DNA from: Aldrovandia affinis
Taxonomy: Eukaryota; Chordata; Actinopteri; Notacanthiformes; Halosauridae
Assembly (NCBI GenBank): GCA_029706075.1
Contig: JAINUG010000174.1
Location: forward strand, 1-64,000
Direction: 5' to 3'
Length of the DNA stretch: 64,000 nucleotides
The translations under genes were made by a program, and so were the position numbers. The notes under the pieces were generated by a model. That model was not told the origin of the DNA and did not search any database. It saw only the letters and a list, made by a program, of their open reading frames with translations. Below are positions 19,281 through 31,700 of this stretch, one piece after another (the first letter of the stretch is position 1; every line of letters starts with the position of its first letter).

Positions 19281-22200
19281 ATGGACTGGACGACATTGCA
19301 ATTGGCACACTCAGAGGTAAGCTATTATGTGTTGTATTAACGTTATGTCAAAGTTATGTTGTGTTTACGTAGCTAACCTAGCTTGGCAAGTTAGGGGGGG
19401 AGGGGTCGTCTTTTGAGCTGACGTTAACTTACTCCTACAATATTTATTTCTTTTATATTTGGTATGTTTGTTGGCGCAAGGAGCTATGATAATAATTAGA
19501 ATAAACCCATCCCTCATTTTTTCCGGCGTTTTTATGAAGTTTAAAGCAGCATTTTAATGGAAGTTGTTACCTCACGTAAGTGCCTTAAAACAGGGTTCCC
19601 GCTGGTCTTAAAAAAGCCTTAAAGTCTAAAATCCAACAATCCAATTTTTAAGGCCTAAAAAGTCTTAAATTTTAGTTATTAGGTCTAAAAATGAGATGCT
19701 AGGTCTTAAAAGTGAGATTAGCTCTCTATTGTGTTAAAAATGTTTTGAGTGTCCTGCAAAGAAATCAGTCCTATCTATTTACACGGAAATTAATCAAGCT
19801 GGAACCAAAAAAAATGTAAATTCGCTGCCCCCGGGAGAAATTATTGGCGAACGAAGCTACGTATCGTTCGAGTTGGTTGAACGTAGACAAGAGCTAGCTA
19901 GCTAACTACTCGTGTTTTGTTTTGAGTTTCCTCGCTATGTAATTTGATAAGCCATGGGCAAGTGTAGGTTTAACTTTAACTTCACTTTCACTGTCTTTAT
20001 CCATTTTCTTCACTGCTCGGCTCAACCGTGCTCAACGTGCTTGCTAAGTGCAACTGCAAAAACAGTCCCCTCTCAAACAATATCCCGCGGTGCTACTTTC
20101 CGCCGCTTGGCGTTCCCGACCTTGCTACATATTCACCGGTATTGCGGTATTATGAAAAATTCATATCATAAAAAATAACACCGGTATGGTGCACCGCTCA
20201 GCACTACTGCAGACCCTATATTTGAGTAGAAGTATCAATACCACATCGTTAAATACTTCATTACAGATAAAAAATCTTGCATTTAAAATCCTCCATAAAG
20301 CATTAAAGTTAAAGCACAATTTTATTCTGCAAAATGTGTCAGTTTTCTTCAAGTAAATTTAGCTGGTAATGCTTAAGTGGGTTCTAAATGCAGGATTTTT
20401 ACTTGGGATATTTGTATTTTGTGGCAGGGCTCTAGACTAACTTTTGATACCAGTGAAAGAGTTATAAAGTTATAACCCGAAACACAGGAAATGTCACAAT
20501 GTAAAAATGAATCGGTAAAATATTCTCACTTGTAATGTACACAAGGTTGAGTGAATTCAGTGATAAGTTCAGTGTCTTGGCACTAAATGTAACTTCTCTA
20601 TGTTCCAGCTGCTAATATTGGAGAGGAGTTACTGCCTTCACTCTCCGGATGACATCAAAGATCTGTTTCCCGGTCCTGAAAATTTCCTGAGGCGCCGGGC
20701 TATATGGCTTGTTGTGAATAAAGAAGAAGAGGTCAGTTGTATATCTATTACAGTATAACAAACCTCAGTACACCCCTGTACAATATCACTAAAATGTAAA
20801 ATAAGTATACATCCGGTCCATTTAATAACATTTTATTTATCTTTAGCCAAAGCCCAAGAGGAATGAAGCTAATTCATTTGAAAAAGAGAAATGTTTGATC
20901 AATTAAAAATTATGAAAGGTCCACATTAAGAACCAACTGCAACAGCTTTGTTCTTCTTGGGCTTTGGCTAGAAACAAATACAATTGTATTAAATTGGCAG
21001 GATTTGTAATTATTTAACATTTTAGTTATATTGCACAGGGGTGTACTCACTTCTGTTGCTTTGAGATCTATTCAACAATAAATGTAAAATTAAGTGCTTA
21101 TGCAACTTTTTTAAAATCCTTTAAATCATAATGCATGTTCATTTAACTGACAAGTAAAGGCACATATTGATATTCATATATGAAGTTATCCTATGAAATG
21201 TCTAAGTGTAAATGTATTTTAGGCAGAGACTGCTGCTGAACTACAACAACCATTAACCACTGGAGGCACTGACATTTCGAAAGAGGAGCCCAACACTTCA
21301 AAGTTTGTGACTATGTCCAACCCAGAATACATAGTCTTCACGGACAGTGAGCTTGAACATGTGCGACGCTCCTACTTCGAGCAGAAGCGGCTGGGGACTG
21401 AGCACAGCGTGGCCTTATCCAAGGAGCTCCTTTGCCGACTCATAAGAAACACAATGACTAATATGATTTCAATCGCAAGGGCCACAGAGGACTCCAGATA
21501 CCCCAGCAAACATGAGGTCAATGCCATGGCGAAGCGATTGGTGGAGTACTACCCAATGATAAAAGACAGGTCATCATCATCAAACACTGAGTGGGTAAGT
21601 AGTAGCTTTTTCTCACTATTGCTCATATTTGATGTTTACGGTAAAAACTTGAATCTTTTAATGCTTACTATTTGTACCCTTCAGGAACATGTTTCTAAAA
21701 AGCTCATGAAGAGACTCTCAAATGTCAGAAGTCCAAGGAAGGCCAAGGTTCCTCCTTCAAAGAAACCGCGACAGGATGGGGATATCTATGCAGATGTTTC
21801 AACAAGTGACTATGATGGAGATTCCAGTGCATCAACCATTATTCTGGAAAAGTCACCTGTTAGAGCCAGCACCCCAGTGCAACACCAGGATAGCAGTGAT
21901 GAAGCATGTATGTATTTAATACGATCTGCATGCATCTGTGTCTTTGGTAGAGAAAACCTTTTTAAGAAAACATACGCCACCAGCAAGTGGAGATGCAACA
22001 GCTTTAGTGTCTGTCCAGCGATTCGAGTATTTCATTGTTCAATATTGCAATATAATAAGTGCATAAATGAATAAATCCTGTTACTTCCTGAGTTGCTCCC
22101 TAACAGTCTAACACCCCCCTCTCTTTTTATGCCTTCAGCTGGTTCAGTTGACCTCTTGGACAGCCAGAGAACCCAGGCAAGACACTACAAGACTCTTCAA

Positions 22201-23556
22201 ATATTATACAAGTCCAAGAAGCCAAACAAAGCTGCGGTAACTCATTTGCTGAACCTGGAGTTTGAGTCTAGAAGACGCTTCATCACCTACGATGTTTTAA
22301 AGGAGCAAGACCGACCGACAAAGATTCTAGAGGCTTACCCATGTTTCAGAGAAATGGATCATGTAAGTAATTTGAGTAGAATATAAATCCTTTATTGTTA
22401 TTGTATTAGATATAAAGGAAATTAAGTAAATGCTCACCCCTGTAAACAGTTCATTATCAAACTGTTTAACCAGGACTCGCAATAGAGATTATTTTGTATT
22501 TATCTGTATTTGAATGTATTTTTCAGGTCCTGGATGAGCTGCGGAGAATTATTCAACCTACCAATTCCCAGTACATCTCTGAGATGAAGGACAGATGGGA
22601 AATCTTCTACTCAAAGGTCCAGTTTTATGGTATCATGAAGAAAGCCATGAAGCCTCCAAAACTTTGAATGGAGGTGAGTTCACAATGCCTTGATTTGTCC
22701 AAGTTTATATTTTGTGATCTCATGAGTGGTTATTTATGGTACTGCTTGTATTGTGCCTTTTCTGTCAAACCAGTGGAGCATGCTGCAGCTGTGTTCAGAG
22801 CCCTGCCACTGCTCTTCCCATCCAGCACCATGCCACCTAGAAAGCTGGGCGCAAACAGCGAGGCTCTTTTCCATGTCCTTACGGTGAGACTTGCTGTATT
22901 GTATTTTATACTGTATGTTGCAGTTATTCATACATACATTATATGTTCTGTTTGGTTATTCTTTGTGATAGGTGTTTGTCATTTTCACAATGACAAAAGT
23001 TGAAGTGTTGTCCATGCTGTAATTTTGGAGGAGTAGCTTTATTGAAACTAGCGGTGGTGTTTTCAGTATTTGCAATGTTCAGCAAAGAATATATATACAA
23101 AATATTTTCCCTCAGATATCAGGGGTTAATGCGGCCAGGTTTTTTTATGGATGTAGAATTATCATTTGACCATTCAGTGTCCTAGTCCAGGTCAAGGTGT
23201 GTGTTACTTGTGTTTTTCTAATCTTCTACATTGACTTTTGTCATCTAGACTTCAGAAGACCCTGATGGTTTCCTGCACCAACGACCCTGTCTTGTCCAGT
23301 TGTGGTCGTTTCTGAAGACAACTGCATGATCGCCATTGGGAGCACGCCAGTGGCCACCTTCGACAGTGAGAGGTTTCACGAGGGACTGCTCTACCTCATG
23401 GCATATTATTATGCCCTTCACCTCACTTACCCGAAGTGTATTTCCACACTGCTCTCAGTATTGCAAACTGAAATTCTCCAAGATTCCATCCATGAAGGAG
23501 ATTCAACCCCCTCCTACAAAAAAGCCATTGGCGAGTGGAAGTCCTTCATTGAGTGA
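19281..23556 (+). CDS. SAMD3-like uncharacterised teleost protein, eight exons, two frame breaks
   Basis: Exons are 19281-19316, 20609-20731, 21223-21594, 21685-21907, 22139-22362, 22527-22673, 22774-22883 and 23249-23556, all with GT-AG borders and consistent phases. The product (about 514 residues if frames were restored) matches the abundant fish family annotated as sterile-alpha-motif-domain-containing-3-like. It has RYPSKHEVNAMAKRLVEYYP in exon 3, a basic region in exon 4 and the RALPLLFPSSTMPPRKLG block in exon 7. It has no recognisable catalytic motif. Two single-base losses break it: one in the A run at 22658-22661, giving a TGA at 22665, and one near 23296-23298. Because phases and splice sites are intact, this is either a very young pseudogene or uncorrected homopolymer errors. 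The function of the family is not known. I chose ATG 19281 over 19277 because only the former is in phase with exon 2. Confidence 0.65.
19585..19735. repeat. Common fish interspersed repeat in intron 1
   Basis: Contains GGGTTCCCGCTGGTCTTAAA, then repeated AAAAGTCTTAAATTT and AGGTCTTAAA words, seen widely in fish genomes. The ends are not defined. Confidence 0.55.
20768..21046. mobile_element. Palindromic MITE in intron 2 of the SAMD3-like gene
   Basis: Outer inverted ends are GTACACCCCTGTACAATAT and ATATTGCACAGGGGTGTAC. An inner perfect 14-bp pair is AGCCAAAGCCCAAG (20845-20858) and CTTGGGCTTTGGCT (20956-20969). No coding capacity. The target duplication could be TA (Tc1/mariner-type) or TCA, and this is not resolved. 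Confidence 0.75.
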
Positions 23557-23624
23557 GTGAGAGTGAGTGAGTGAGTGAGTGAGTGAGTGAGTGAGTGAGT
23601 GAGTGAGTGAGAGTGAGTGAGTGA
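23549..23624 (+). repeat. (GAGT)n microsatellite overlapping the stop codon
   Basis: The GAGTGAGTGA run starts at the final Glu and stop codons of the SAMD3-like gene (GAG TGA) and continues for about 70 bp. Confidence 0.9.
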
Positions 23625-23760
23625 ATCTCTTTTCTTTCTGTTCTCCTTTGTGACAAAAATCTGTTTCAGTTAGTCTTGCCACATGTTTATTGGTGTTATT
23701 TCTAAAAAATATATATTGTTCCTCTGGGATATTTTGCAATTTTGTGTTTTTATTTTCTAA

Positions 23761-24075
23761 TAGGGCCGCAACTAACGATTATTTTCATTATCCATCAATC
23801 TGTTGATTATTTTCTCGATTAATCGGTTAGTTCTTTAAAAGGTCAGAAACATTTTCAGTTATTGTTTCCCAAAGCACAAGATGCAATTTAAAATGTCTTG
23901 TCTTTTCTCGACCAACAATCCACATCCCAAAGATACTGTATGCAGTTTACTTTCATAGAAGACTGAAGGAACTAGGACCAGGAACCATGTTCATGTAGAG
24001 TTATAATGCAGTCTGCCGATGGAGAAAGTGGTTGAATGTTGTCAAATGCTTTGCAGCAGTTGGGATTTTGTCTTA
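23761..24075 (+). repeat. hAT-like nonautonomous interspersed repeat
   Basis: Starts AGGGCCGCAACTAACGATTA, followed by TTTTCTCGATTAATCGGTTA, the well-known head of an abundant vertebrate repeat. It continues with TTGTTTCCCAAAGCACAAGA. The right boundary is approximate. Confidence 0.7.
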
Positions 24076-24109
24076 ATAAAAAAAAGAAGCTAAAAATAAG
24101 AATGCCTCT

Positions 24110-24545
24110 GGTGCCTTAATTTAAGACAATGTCACTTATTTTTACTATGCTGTTTGAAGAAATTGTGTCTTATTGTAAGATTTTTTTGCTAATTATTAAT
24201 CTTGATTTAAGGTATACATTCTTAAAGTCAGCTCAATTAAGAGACCAATGTATCTAGTTTGAAGAAATTGTGACTTATTGTAAGCTTTTCTGGCTAATTA
24301 TTAATCTTGATTTAAGGTATAAATTCTTAAAGTCAGCTCAATTAAGAGACCAATGTATCTAGTTTGAAGAAATTGTGACTTATTGTAAGCTTTTCTGGCT
24401 AATTATTAATCTTGATTTAAGGTATAAATTCTTAAAGTCAGCTCAATTAAGACCAATGTATCTTGTTTGAAGAAATTGTGTCTTATTGTAAGCTTTTTTG
24501 GTAATTATTTATCTTATATTAAGGTATAAATGCTTAAAGGCAGCT
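24110..24545. repeat. 105-bp tandem array near the right end of the CACTA-like element
   Basis: GTTTGAAGAAATTGTG recurs at 24152, 24257, 24362 and 24465 (spacing 105, 105, 103). Each unit contains CTTATTGTAAG, CTTGATTTAAGGTAT and GTCAGCTCAATTAAGA. Copies 2 and 3 are nearly identical. Confidence 0.9.
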
Positions 24546-24804
24546 CAAACAAGAGAAAAAAATACTAATTTTAAGTTAATCTATCTTAAATGACTAACTT
24601 TGTATTGCTTGTTATAAGCACAACTTACTTAAATTTGGTCTCTCAGTGGCTAGATTTATGTCCTAGTTTTAAGAATTCTAGTCAAGCAAAATTGGCTTAC
24701 CCCATTGGCAGATTTTTTTGCTTGATATAAGACAATTTGATTAGATTTAAGAATATTTGGCTTATTTCTAGTGGGGGTGTTTTTGCAGTGTACTCTATCT
24801 AATA

Positions 24805-24949
24805 CAAGGCCGTAACCATGGAGTCAACATTGGGGGGGACATTTAAAAAAAAAAATCAGCTAGGCTATATATTGGGGGGGACATTTTGAGCATATCTGAA
24901 TATTGGGGGGGATGTGTCCCCCCCAATATATATGGTAATTTCGGCCTTG
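24805..24949. mobile_element. Short MITE with GGGGGGG/CCCCCCC arms
   Basis: Inverted ends are CAAGGCCGTAACCAT and ATGGTAATTTCGGCCTTG, with internal ATTGGGGGGGACAT repeated and inverted as TGTCCCCCCCAAT. It lies 14 bp beyond the CACTA-like right end. Confidence 0.7.
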
Positions 24950-25725
24950 ATCTGATAAGAAAGCGCTGCATTTCGGGGGAAAACTCATATTTTCCATTGA
25001 TTTACACTGGGCAAAAATTGGACGGCTTTAGTTTCACTAGGGGTGCCAGACTTCTGGTGCTTCAAAGTGCCCAAGGGTCAATTAATATAGCTACTGTCTA
25101 TGGTGCAACCACAATACAACAGATATGCCTGCGGGGTAGTTGATCGTTTAATCACAGGACGAATCTCATTGGCTGTTTTACAACAATCAATAAGCCAAGG
25201 CAGGGTACAAGAGGAACAGTTTGTTCGCTAGCCATCTAGCAGAAATAGGTAGTGGGTACTCGAGGTTAATCGGAAGTAAACATTTCCCCGAATTTAATAC
25301 TGTAGCATGTTTAGTTAAACTTAGTTAAACTTTAGTTAACTAGCCTTTTTCTATAAAATAATGTTAGCTAGCTGGTAACTCTCAGCTCCAAACTAATGCG
25401 GTAATTATTGCGCTGTTAAATGCACAACGAGTTAAAATGCGTCTTCGCATGCCGTTCTCCGCAACTGAAGAACGCCAACAATAGTTTATTTCGTTCTGGA
25501 AGCTTGCGTAAGTTCGCTGCCTATGCCATGTGTTCCTAGAAATTATATCAAACCTTGCTAGCGATAGCTATTTGTTATTAATTTGTTTGAATTTGCAGGT
25601 ACTGTGTTGGTTAGCTGTATTGTTTGCCAAAGTTGGGCCGTTCAATTGTTTCCTGATAATAATTTGCAGTTTTATACTTCAGTTTAGCCGTCATACTGCT
25701 TGATAATTTTACGTTTAATTTCCAG
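24950..25725. other. Upstream region and probable 5' untranslated exon of rbm44
   Basis: I see no coding exon. The coding start at 25729 is preceded by an acceptor (TTTCCAG at 25719-25725), so an untranslated exon probably lies here. Its limits are not clear. Confidence 0.4.
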
Positions 25726-25728
25726 AAC

Positions 25729-28700
25729 ATGTGGTATCAACCGTTTATATTTTTGCCACTGAACGCGCCGGAAGTGTGCCTTTCAAATGGGACGTTCCCG
25801 TGGTTCGCGGGTCCTTATATGAACCAATCATTCAGTGCCAGGGACCAGTTGCCTGGTAAGTTAAGAGCGAAATCAAAATAATGTCAACCATTATGACAAA
25901 ATCCTCGAACTTTGTTGAAATTAACGTTACGTCTTTGGTTATATTTCAGGTTTAGCAAATGTTCAGCATTTATAATGATTGAACAAATCTTGAACTTGCA
26001 CAAACAAAGGCCAGTCATGGCAGGTGTGATTATATTGGCAGCAACTCGAGAGGGTTGGGGCCTAAACGTTATTTGCGAAGACCCACGGTCGGTGGGCAGC
26101 TTCAGTTAGTACGAAGTTACATTTTCAAAACCATTCATAATTATTTGGATGATATAGCTATTTTCACATATTATATTCTAGCTAAAGACCTTCGTTCAAA
26201 TAACGGAACACATGTATAGCTAAGGTCAACTAACGATTGCTAATGTTCGCTTGCAAAAATGTCAGTTTATGAGCCATCATGCGTCCGGTTAGCTAGCTAG
26301 CTAGCTGCTAGACGTGGCTTAACTGTTTCTCCTTCTATAACTCCTCTCCCATTATATATCATGTATCATTTTCCACATTTTTACGAAGACAAAACGATCA
26401 TTCACCACACCAGTTGTGGCACACAATGGTCATTGGATCACAGAATTGTATCAGCACTGCCAGATGGCAGTTGCTGTTTGAATTTGTTTGAATTTGTTCT
26501 ACCTCCGCCGGGCATTTTACGCTACCAAAAGACGTGAATAATAGACGATGCATGTGAACCCACAAACGATTACATAATCGCTTGCACAATGATTGACGCC
26601 GCCTATCGGCATTGCTTGCAGTTCCTTTCTGCTAATGACAGCGCAGATCTAGGATCAGTACACTGATTTATGGAAGTAGGATACCTTCACACTTGTTTTG
26701 CATTACGCATAGGGGTATATTAAAACGTATGCCTGAGGACATGACTGCTGATATGTTGTGGATGTGATTGGCTAAAATAATCCCCCCGTTTCCTCCTCAA
26801 TCACGTTTTAAACTCTTAAAGGTTGCAAAATTGTTGTTTGGAGTTACATTTATTTAGTCAAATCAAAGGCAGCATATTAATAGTTGTGTTACAATATTAT
26901 TTAGCTTCTGTGTGTAAGTCTTGTGACTCTTTCCACTCCTTATCACTCAAAGTAGCCCAATCTGTGTCCAATGAAGAGGCCAAGACATTTCTCCTAAATA
27001 GGTAGGCTATTTGTAGTTCGCCAACTCCTATGTTCTGTATTAATTTTGTGCGCAAAATTTTTTTGCTGCAAGACTAAAAGTCTTGTGTTTATGGTCAATT
27101 ATCTCTCCCAGGTCAGTGTTTGAGTTGGTGAAAAGCACTCGGTTTCTGGAACTGACTGATCCCAAGTTACTGGGCTGGTATTTAAGTCTTCCTGTCGAAG
27201 ACAGGAAATTTATACAAGGTATTGTCCAATATGCACTATCAGTAGTTCTGTTTTCAGCAACTGGGTTTTATAGCCAGTAATTCAGTCCTTCAGCAGCAAA
27301 ATGCACTTCTTGAAGCACCCTATTGGGCAATCATTAAAAATGATCCTATCACAATACCTGAATAATGGTCAGTTAGTCATTTTGTTTATCACTAATTGCA
27401 TCCAATACCATGTGGATACCGAGTGGTTCTCATGGCGTTTTACACACATCCATTTCATAGGTGTCATTCACTGTGATGTGTCTAATGGTTACCAGTAACC
27501 TAAGATGATGAACTGGTGATTATTTGCTTTTTACTTAAGAGAAAATAAATGGAGAATCAGACATTTCATGACCGTGTCAATGGGCAGTCAGATCCTATCT
27601 CTTATTTTGGACTAATGTTAAAATGACAATTTGTATTCTAGTTTAAATATTTAATTCTATTATTTTTTTCCCACTTACGGTAGAAAAATGTTTGATGCAT
27701 TGCATTCAGTTAAGTTTAACCGTTGTTATATGGTTATGGTTGTTTGTGCAAAATAACTTCACCTCCATCTGTGAACAGATTTCTCTCTTTTCTTACCTTT
27801 TCCACCTCCATCTTATGTGCTCAGATGTAGTTAGGCTGTAGAGACATGTAGTAGATTTCAAGACTGAATGAAATGTTACACTTTACACTTCATACCTGCA
27901 GAAGGAGGAGGACTATTGCAGTTTCTTCAGAAGCACCCTGCCCTTTGTGTGACCAGAAATCTTGTGTGTGTAAGACGTGGTATGTATTTTCTCCACCTCA
28001 GCTGCTTCATTTGCATTTGGTGGTCAGCTTAGTTAAAATGTATTATTAGTTTATAATTATTTCTAGAAATCCAATTGCAAATTTGATCCCTTTCAGGACT
28101 GACTCTTACAAACTTCAGGACTGAAGATCCCAAACCCCTGACATCACAAGCAATGTCCTCAGACTTGAATAAGTACATTTACATTTTTTTCCAACCCTTC
28201 ATTATTATCCCTTCATTATTTAGCATTAGCAAAAAAAAAAAATTCTGATACAGTATCATTAAATCCTAATGAAAAGTTAATTCAAAGTATATATTGTACA
28301 TTGAAATTATATAAAGTGTACTAAAATGTTAATGAGATATTTATACCTTGTGCTATCAATACCTTTTTGGATAATTGTTTGTAGCTGTTATGGAAAAGCC
28401 AGAATACGCGTATTAGAAATACATTTTTAAAAAAAAAGTCAAGTCATGTTTCTCTCTGGCTGCTTAGCCTCAGTCAGTATCAAATAAGGCAATGCAGACG
28501 GTGTATGGCAGGGTTACTCAATTTTGGCCCACAAATCCAAATTCGGTTCTGTTTTTATTTTCTCAGCTAGGTAATTGAACAATTGGTGCAACTGATTGGC
28601 CAGAGTGTCTTCACCCCTGGCCAATCAGAAAAGGGAGGGCGGCAGTACTCGTCCGACGAGGACAATGATTTTAGTAACCCCGGTGTATGGTAGAAAAGTG

Positions 28701-31700
28701 TGAGATCAAAACCCACAACAAAAACCAGGATTTCTTCAGTGTGGACATATGGGCCCTGGAATTGACGAGCTGTGCTGCACTCTTCCCCCTCAATGTGTCC
28801 AGCACACTAGCAGGCAACAATCCCACGGCTCAATTTTTTATTGAACGTTCAATGAATGTTGGCCTCTTACTACCCTCTGTCAGATCCAGACGACCCACTT
28901 ATTACTGTGCGTCACTGTGCAACAACTGTGGAACCACACTTCCCTTCAATGCAAAGATGTGCAGATTGTGTTACTTTCCCACCAAAAGGCCTCAAGAGAA
29001 ATTTCACCTGTCAGGTCTGTACTACCCCGTAATTCCACCGAATCCAAACTGAACCCAATCAGCCATTCTAAGACCCAGAGAGTGGAGCCTGCATAGTGTT
29101 TATATAAATACAGTAGGCAAAAGTATAGCCATTTTCCATGTGCACATGCACAGCAAATGCCAATAAATGATGACAGCAATTTGCCTAGTTACTGCACGCT
29201 ATGACATTCTGTGCCAGTGTGTGATGTCATCTTGGCATGTCTGTTTGAATGTCTTGTTTGTTGCCCTGCGTAGAACTAAGTCTGGTTTATTGCATACCTT
29301 GTCTATTTTTAGAGGAGGACAGGGAACTGGGTTTATCCCCTAACAGTGTAAAGGAGGAGCTGAATTTCTGCAGCTCTAGTGTCCTGGGTGTCCCGGGGCA
29401 GAAGTGGAGCACGCAGAGCGATGCGGAGCACTCGCTGGGCCCTGTGATGGAGGAGAGCTTCCAGTCGGCCTGTGACAGCAGTCACTCTGCACAGGAAATT
29501 CCGTTCCAGCAGGGGGCGCAAAGCTGCCAGACCCACCTACACGGTCAGCTGTGGGATGAGGCGCCGAACGAGGGCACCGCTATGACCGTGTACAAAGATC
29601 CCTTGGCTCAGGCTAGCTTCTCTCTGGACGTGGAGCTGGAGCTGCACAGTAAGACCCCGACGAGGGCTGTGTGCGGCCAATGGCAGAGTGAGCCCAAAGG
29701 GGAAGAGACCGCAGACTTCCCTGACCTGGAGAAGGAGGTGCTCCCGGACTACTACAGCTTCAACAGCACCGGGCTGGGCGCCTCGTGCGAGGACGGCAGC
29801 AATGCCAGCCAATCGGCAGGCCGCTACCGCAGGGAGTATGACCTAGCAGCAGAGGGCAGCGCTGAGCCACACGGTGCCGAGGACGTTCCCGCTGAGGCGG
29901 AGAGCTGCGGCGCTTCTGTGGACTCCACCCCCTGCTGCAGCAAGTGCGCAACGTGGACGGACGAGGACCGCCTGGACGACTTCGGGAACGAGGATTCGAG
30001 GTGCGGCCCGAAGAACGAGCAATACCATAGCATGATGGAAGAGGAGCCGACAGAGGGGGGTTGTGCTGCTTGGGCCAGTTCTCGGACCGCAATGCTTCAA
30101 GTTAAGGGCGGAGAGATTGATCCCGAGCCCGAGGTGAACCCAACACCCCTGCAAGGCTCAGGTGCGACGGACCGATCGGGTCGTTTAAACGACGGGGAAA
30201 CCGGAGTTCATCACGACCCACGCCCAGGGGGAGCGAGCTTCCCGAACTCCACTGGCATGGCTAGAGGCAGCCAGGTCAACATGAGCCAGTCGGTGGACGT
30301 GAGCGGAGACTTCAGGGCCAGCTACACCTCCACACGGGCGACCGAGGCCAGGCAGAGCGTGGCGAGCAAGTCCTCCAACACCGAACCCCGGCACACAACC
30401 CAAAACGCCGCCATCAACACAGACTCCTCTCCAGCATACAGCTGTGGCCAAGACAAGGACACCCAGACGCTATCCGCCTCCACAGTCGAGAAGTATGTCA
30501 TCACAGACGTCTACATGGCTGACCTAGACTACTTCACCGAGGTAATGTGTCCACTGCTGTTTCGCTTAAGAATGGTTAGGAACAACATTGGAATTGGTTA
30601 CTGTCAATGAATAATGTACTTCACCTACAGTGCATGCATGTCACGTTTTTTCAATGTTATTATGATTATTTTATTGCGCTCAAAACCGCAGCACAGTTGA
30701 AAAACATGAAAAGCAGTTGTAGGTTGGCCCTAGCATGGAAGGTTTAGACTGTTTAATTTATTTGTATTGATTTTAAAATGAAGGAAATTATTTCCCTTAA
30801 TTTCTTTTTCTTTTAGGAATTCATCAAGTTGCAACATTCCCAAGATGAACTGAAAGAGCTGAAGACAAAACTTGCATGGTAATGTGTATTCATTGGAATT
30901 ACTCCATTTTCATTTTTAGACCAAGTAGTATTTTTTTATCCAGCGAAGTTGCCTGTAGGTGGTGCCTGTCCTGTGTCAGTCTGTCTGTCACCACTGCCGT
31001 TGGCTTGGGCCGTGTGCCCATCTGCATTGACCATCGCTCCGCCTTTCTCCATGTTGGGCTGTCTGACGGCGTACCAGCTCTGATGGGGAAGTGCAAGATG
31101 GCGGCTGCGAGAAGTGTGACTGCGCCCAGCGGGCGGTGCGGGCCGAGCTGCGCCTCCTGGCGCTGCAGTATGGCATGTGCCAGCAGCACTGCTGGGGGCG
31201 TTATTACACCTCCCCAGAGGGCAACTGCCTCCTCAGGTAAAGGCCCCACCCGGCCCTCCTCGTTCACGTGAACCCATCGCATGAACTATTTTACTGTACA
31301 ATTATTTACCTTTCCATGCAGTTATCATTCTAACCATTTCTTGACTGCTATGTCTGTACCTGTGCCACTTAACACTTCCTGTTTGTAAATATGTCATTTT
31401 ATAGTGTCTTCCCTAAACCAATAAAAACAAATCCCCCAACATCAATAATCCAGTAATGGGTAACATCAAATTGTGCCCATTACTAGTTATCTGGTTCAGA
31501 CCGACTCAAACCAGTTGTGGGTGCACTTGCATATCTAACTGGAGCCTTAAATAATTTTATGATAAATAAAAATATGATTTATTATATTTATTTCTCCTTG
31601 CGCAGACACCCCTGTTGCTTTCTTTCCCCCTATAGGACCAAAGCGCCGCCTCAGATCATTAAGAGCGTTCTTGAGGAGCTGGAGGCCGATTACCGCGAGA

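Noticed and set aside
19277-19316. ATG at 19277 as start of the SAMD3-like gene
   Set aside because: Its frame hits a stop in exon 2, whereas the ATG at 19281 is in phase with it.
24110-24545. CRISPR-like array
   Set aside because: Units are whole 105-bp tandem copies without unique spacers, in a vertebrate genome inside a transposon-like region.
25912-26109. Possible second exon of rbm44 after the acceptor at 25949
   Set aside because: In the required phase it reaches a stop within nine codons; the exon at 26905-27001 fits the phase instead.
28687-28739. Upstream extension of rbm44 exon 6 from the TAG at 28690-28692
   Set aside because: The phase from exon 5 gives an immediate stop; the acceptor at 28738-28739 keeps the frame.
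29333-30504. Several minus-strand frames opposite rbm44 exon 7
   Set aside because: They are shadows of the GC-rich coding exon and resemble nothing.
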